Shown: positions 62,937-64,000 of the stretch, one piece after another | Position numbering within the stretch: the first letter of the stretch is position 1 | Layout of the letters: each line of letters begins with the position of its first letter | From: an uncultured Lachnospiraceae bacterium | GTDB lineage: Bacteria; Bacillota; Clostridia; Lachnospirales; Lachnospiraceae | Length of the DNA: 64,000 bases | Direction of reading: 5' to 3' | Assembly: GCA_910578555.1 (NCBI GenBank) | Contig: CAJTPS010000002.1 | Coordinates: 63,880 to 127,879, forward strand | Translations under genes and position numbers: made by a program | Notes under the pieces: generated by a model | Database searches by the model: none | The model's input: only the letters and a program-made list of their open reading frames with translations | What the model was told of the DNA's origin: nothing

Positions 62937-63788
62937 TTATAATGCGAGCAGTTGTCTGGCATTGGCGGAGAAGATCAGTTCCTTCTCCTGTGTGGTGAGG
63001 GGAGTGTTTTCAACCCGTGCAACATAGTCTCTTTGGGATTCCCATGGGGAATCTGTGGCGAACAGTATTTTATCAGTGCCGTGTTTTCTCACAATACGCA
63101 CGAAATCGTCGTCGGATAGATTGGAAGATATATACGGCGCTTTCCCATGAGCGGTTTTGCAGGGGGTGAGAGGCCCGATGGAGAAACCGGTGTCCAGATA
63201 GACCTTAGCACCGGCAAGATCCTGTTCCACTGCATGCCAGCATGCCCAGTTTCCCATGTGGGCAAGAACAAATTTCTGCGGCTGTATTTCGTCAATTACG
63301 GTGAGAATCTGGTCAACATCCGCGTAGTTGTGGTCACAAATGCCGATGTCGATGCCGGCATGGATGAGAATAATCAGACCAAGAGATGAAGCATAGTCGA
63401 TTATATGCATCATTTTCAGATCGGTGAGATCTGTATGCTGGTAAGCGGGATGCAGCTTAATCCCAGAGATGCCGTTTTGTTTTAAGCGAAGCAGTTCCGA
63501 TTTGTAATCGGCATAATCAGGGTGCATACCTCCGAAAGTGATGATTCCCCGACTAAACAGGTACTCACGGTTGGAAATCATGGAAGTGTTTACTTTTTCC
63601 ACCTGGTTTTCATGGGTCATGACCGGGAGATTAACACTGTAGGATACGGAAGCTTCCTCCATAGAGGCGAGCAGTCCGGAGACGGAGCCGTCCGTGAAAT
63701 ATTGGGTACAGGAAAGCGCACTCAGTTTTTGCAGGGTCGGTAATGCTATTTTGTCGGGAAATGTATGTACATGGAAATCAATGATCAT
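62937..63788 (-). CDS. Amidohydrolase family protein
   Basis: A metal-dependent hydrolase or decarboxylase of the amidohydrolase-2 type (283 residues). Metal ligands are seen as HVH (residues 6-8), the His of IHAGID and of LAHMGNW, and the Asp of FATDSPW; GIKLHPAY adds a conserved Lys-His. Relatives include decarboxylases of aromatic acids, which could suit the neighbouring aromatic cluster, but it is on the opposite strand and no substrate can be named. It is convergent with paaK with no clear terminator between. Confidence 0.85.
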   Translation of the reverse strand: MIIDFHVHTFPDKIALPTLQKLSALSCTQYFTDGSVSGLLASMEEASVSYSVNLPVMTHENQVEKVNTSMISNREYLFSRGIITFGGMHPDYADYKSELLRLKQNGISGIKLHPAYQHTDLTDLKMMHIIDYASSLGLIILIHAGIDIGICDHNYADVDQILTVIDEIQPQKFVLAHMGNWACWHAVEQDLAGAKVYLDTGFSIGPLTPCKTAHGKAPYISSNLSDDDFVRIVRKHGTDKILFATDSPWESQRDYVARVENTPLTTQEKELIFSANARQLLAL

Positions 63789-64000
63789 GGTTTACCTCAT
63801 TTCTGCGCCTGTGCCGCAATTTTATGCAGGCCGGTATTTTTGTGAGCCGGAGTTTGATGTCCGGGTGGGTGATCCGGTATAATCCGGCCGATTTGATAAT
63901 GGAATATGTTCGGTTTATGCACGGAACATATGATAGAATAATTTGTGACAGCTGTCAAGAAAAGCAGAGAGTAAGAAAAGAGAGAGAGGAATAAGTTACT
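63789..64000 (+). promoter_or_regulatory. Upstream region with two palindromes at the window end
   Basis: No gene is seen in these 212 bases. ATATGTTC (63904-63911) and GAACATAT (63924-63931) form a perfect inverted repeat just ahead of a TAGAAT -10 box (63934-63939; its -35 is poor). TGACAGCTGTCA (63946-63957) is a perfect 12-base palindrome where transcription should begin. A purine-rich AGAGAGAGGAA near 63980 may be the ribosome site of a plus-strand gene outside the window. Confidence 0.5.

Overview
The window looks like chromosome of an anaerobic, low-to-mid-GC Firmicute, most likely a Lachnospiraceae-type Clostridium. Supporting signs are sigma-A promoters with 16-17 base spacers, strong GGAGG-type ribosome sites, a tyrosine T-box, anaerobic NrdDG, thiamine/Fe-S indolepyruvate oxidoreductase, a long-form PRPP synthetase, and the order DUF512 radical-SAM gene - der - plsY - gpsA. 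Nearly all genes lie on the plus strand. No phage, insertion sequence, CRISPR or rRNA was seen. Much of the region is core metabolism with signalling genes in between.

Layout. 1-480: end of a histidine kinase gene, then a terminator and a 61-base tandem repeat. 478-6231: prs (minus), then a DUF512 radical-SAM protein, der, plsY and gpsA. 6382-7236: metF (minus) with a promoter whose spacer is a perfect palindrome. 7569-15627: five closely spaced plus-strand genes, namely MoxR-type AAA+ ATPase, CoxE-like VWA protein, REC-HD-GYP response regulator, and two membrane hybrid histidine kinases whose kinase cores are degenerate. 15628-20093: tyrosine T-box, tyrS, an aldolase-like TIM-barrel protein and a membrane-anchored GH25 muramidase. 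20190-25201: aroC (minus), a VanY-type carboxypeptidase, tgt, yajC and a small lipoprotein. 25560-31807: leuB, a polytopic membrane protein, ilvD and ilvB (branched-chain amino acids). 31911-37516: L,D-transpeptidase, serC, serA, a small minus-strand protein and a DUF1015 protein with a ParB-like DGHHR motif. 37600-41118: glgB with a long charged tail, then MscS. 41187-41259: tRNA-Thr(CGT). 41384-44640: a small unknown protein, then nrdD and nrdG. 44775-46365: a two-gene ABC importer (minus) without a binding protein. 46515-49057: argH and asd. 49145-57433: GGDEF/EAL protein, AAA/DUF234 ATPase, topB, a hexapeptide-repeat protein and a PAS-GGDEF protein. 57497-62857: sodium/solute symporter, iorA, iorB and paaK, probably for aromatic amino acid-derived 2-oxoacids. 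62937-63788: amidohydrolase (minus). 63789-64000: a promoter-like stretch with two palindromes leading out of the window.

How they work together. The metabolic genes cover PRPP, one-carbon, chorismate, Leu/Ile/Val, Ser, Arg and aspartate-family steps, but most sit apart from their usual partners (no ilvC, ilvN, leuACD or serB here). Three c-di-GMP-type proteins (HD-GYP, EAL with dead GGDEF, and intact GGDEF) are present. The best candidate for an undescribed system is 7569-15627. There, one hybrid kinase keeps its phospho-acceptor His but has lost the ATP-binding boxes. The next has Tyr in place of that His, keeps the DTGKG box, and carries intact REC and HPt domains. Secondary points of interest are a family of GAA-loop hairpin repeats scattered between genes, the DUF1015 protein beside serC-serA, and the tailed branching enzyme.
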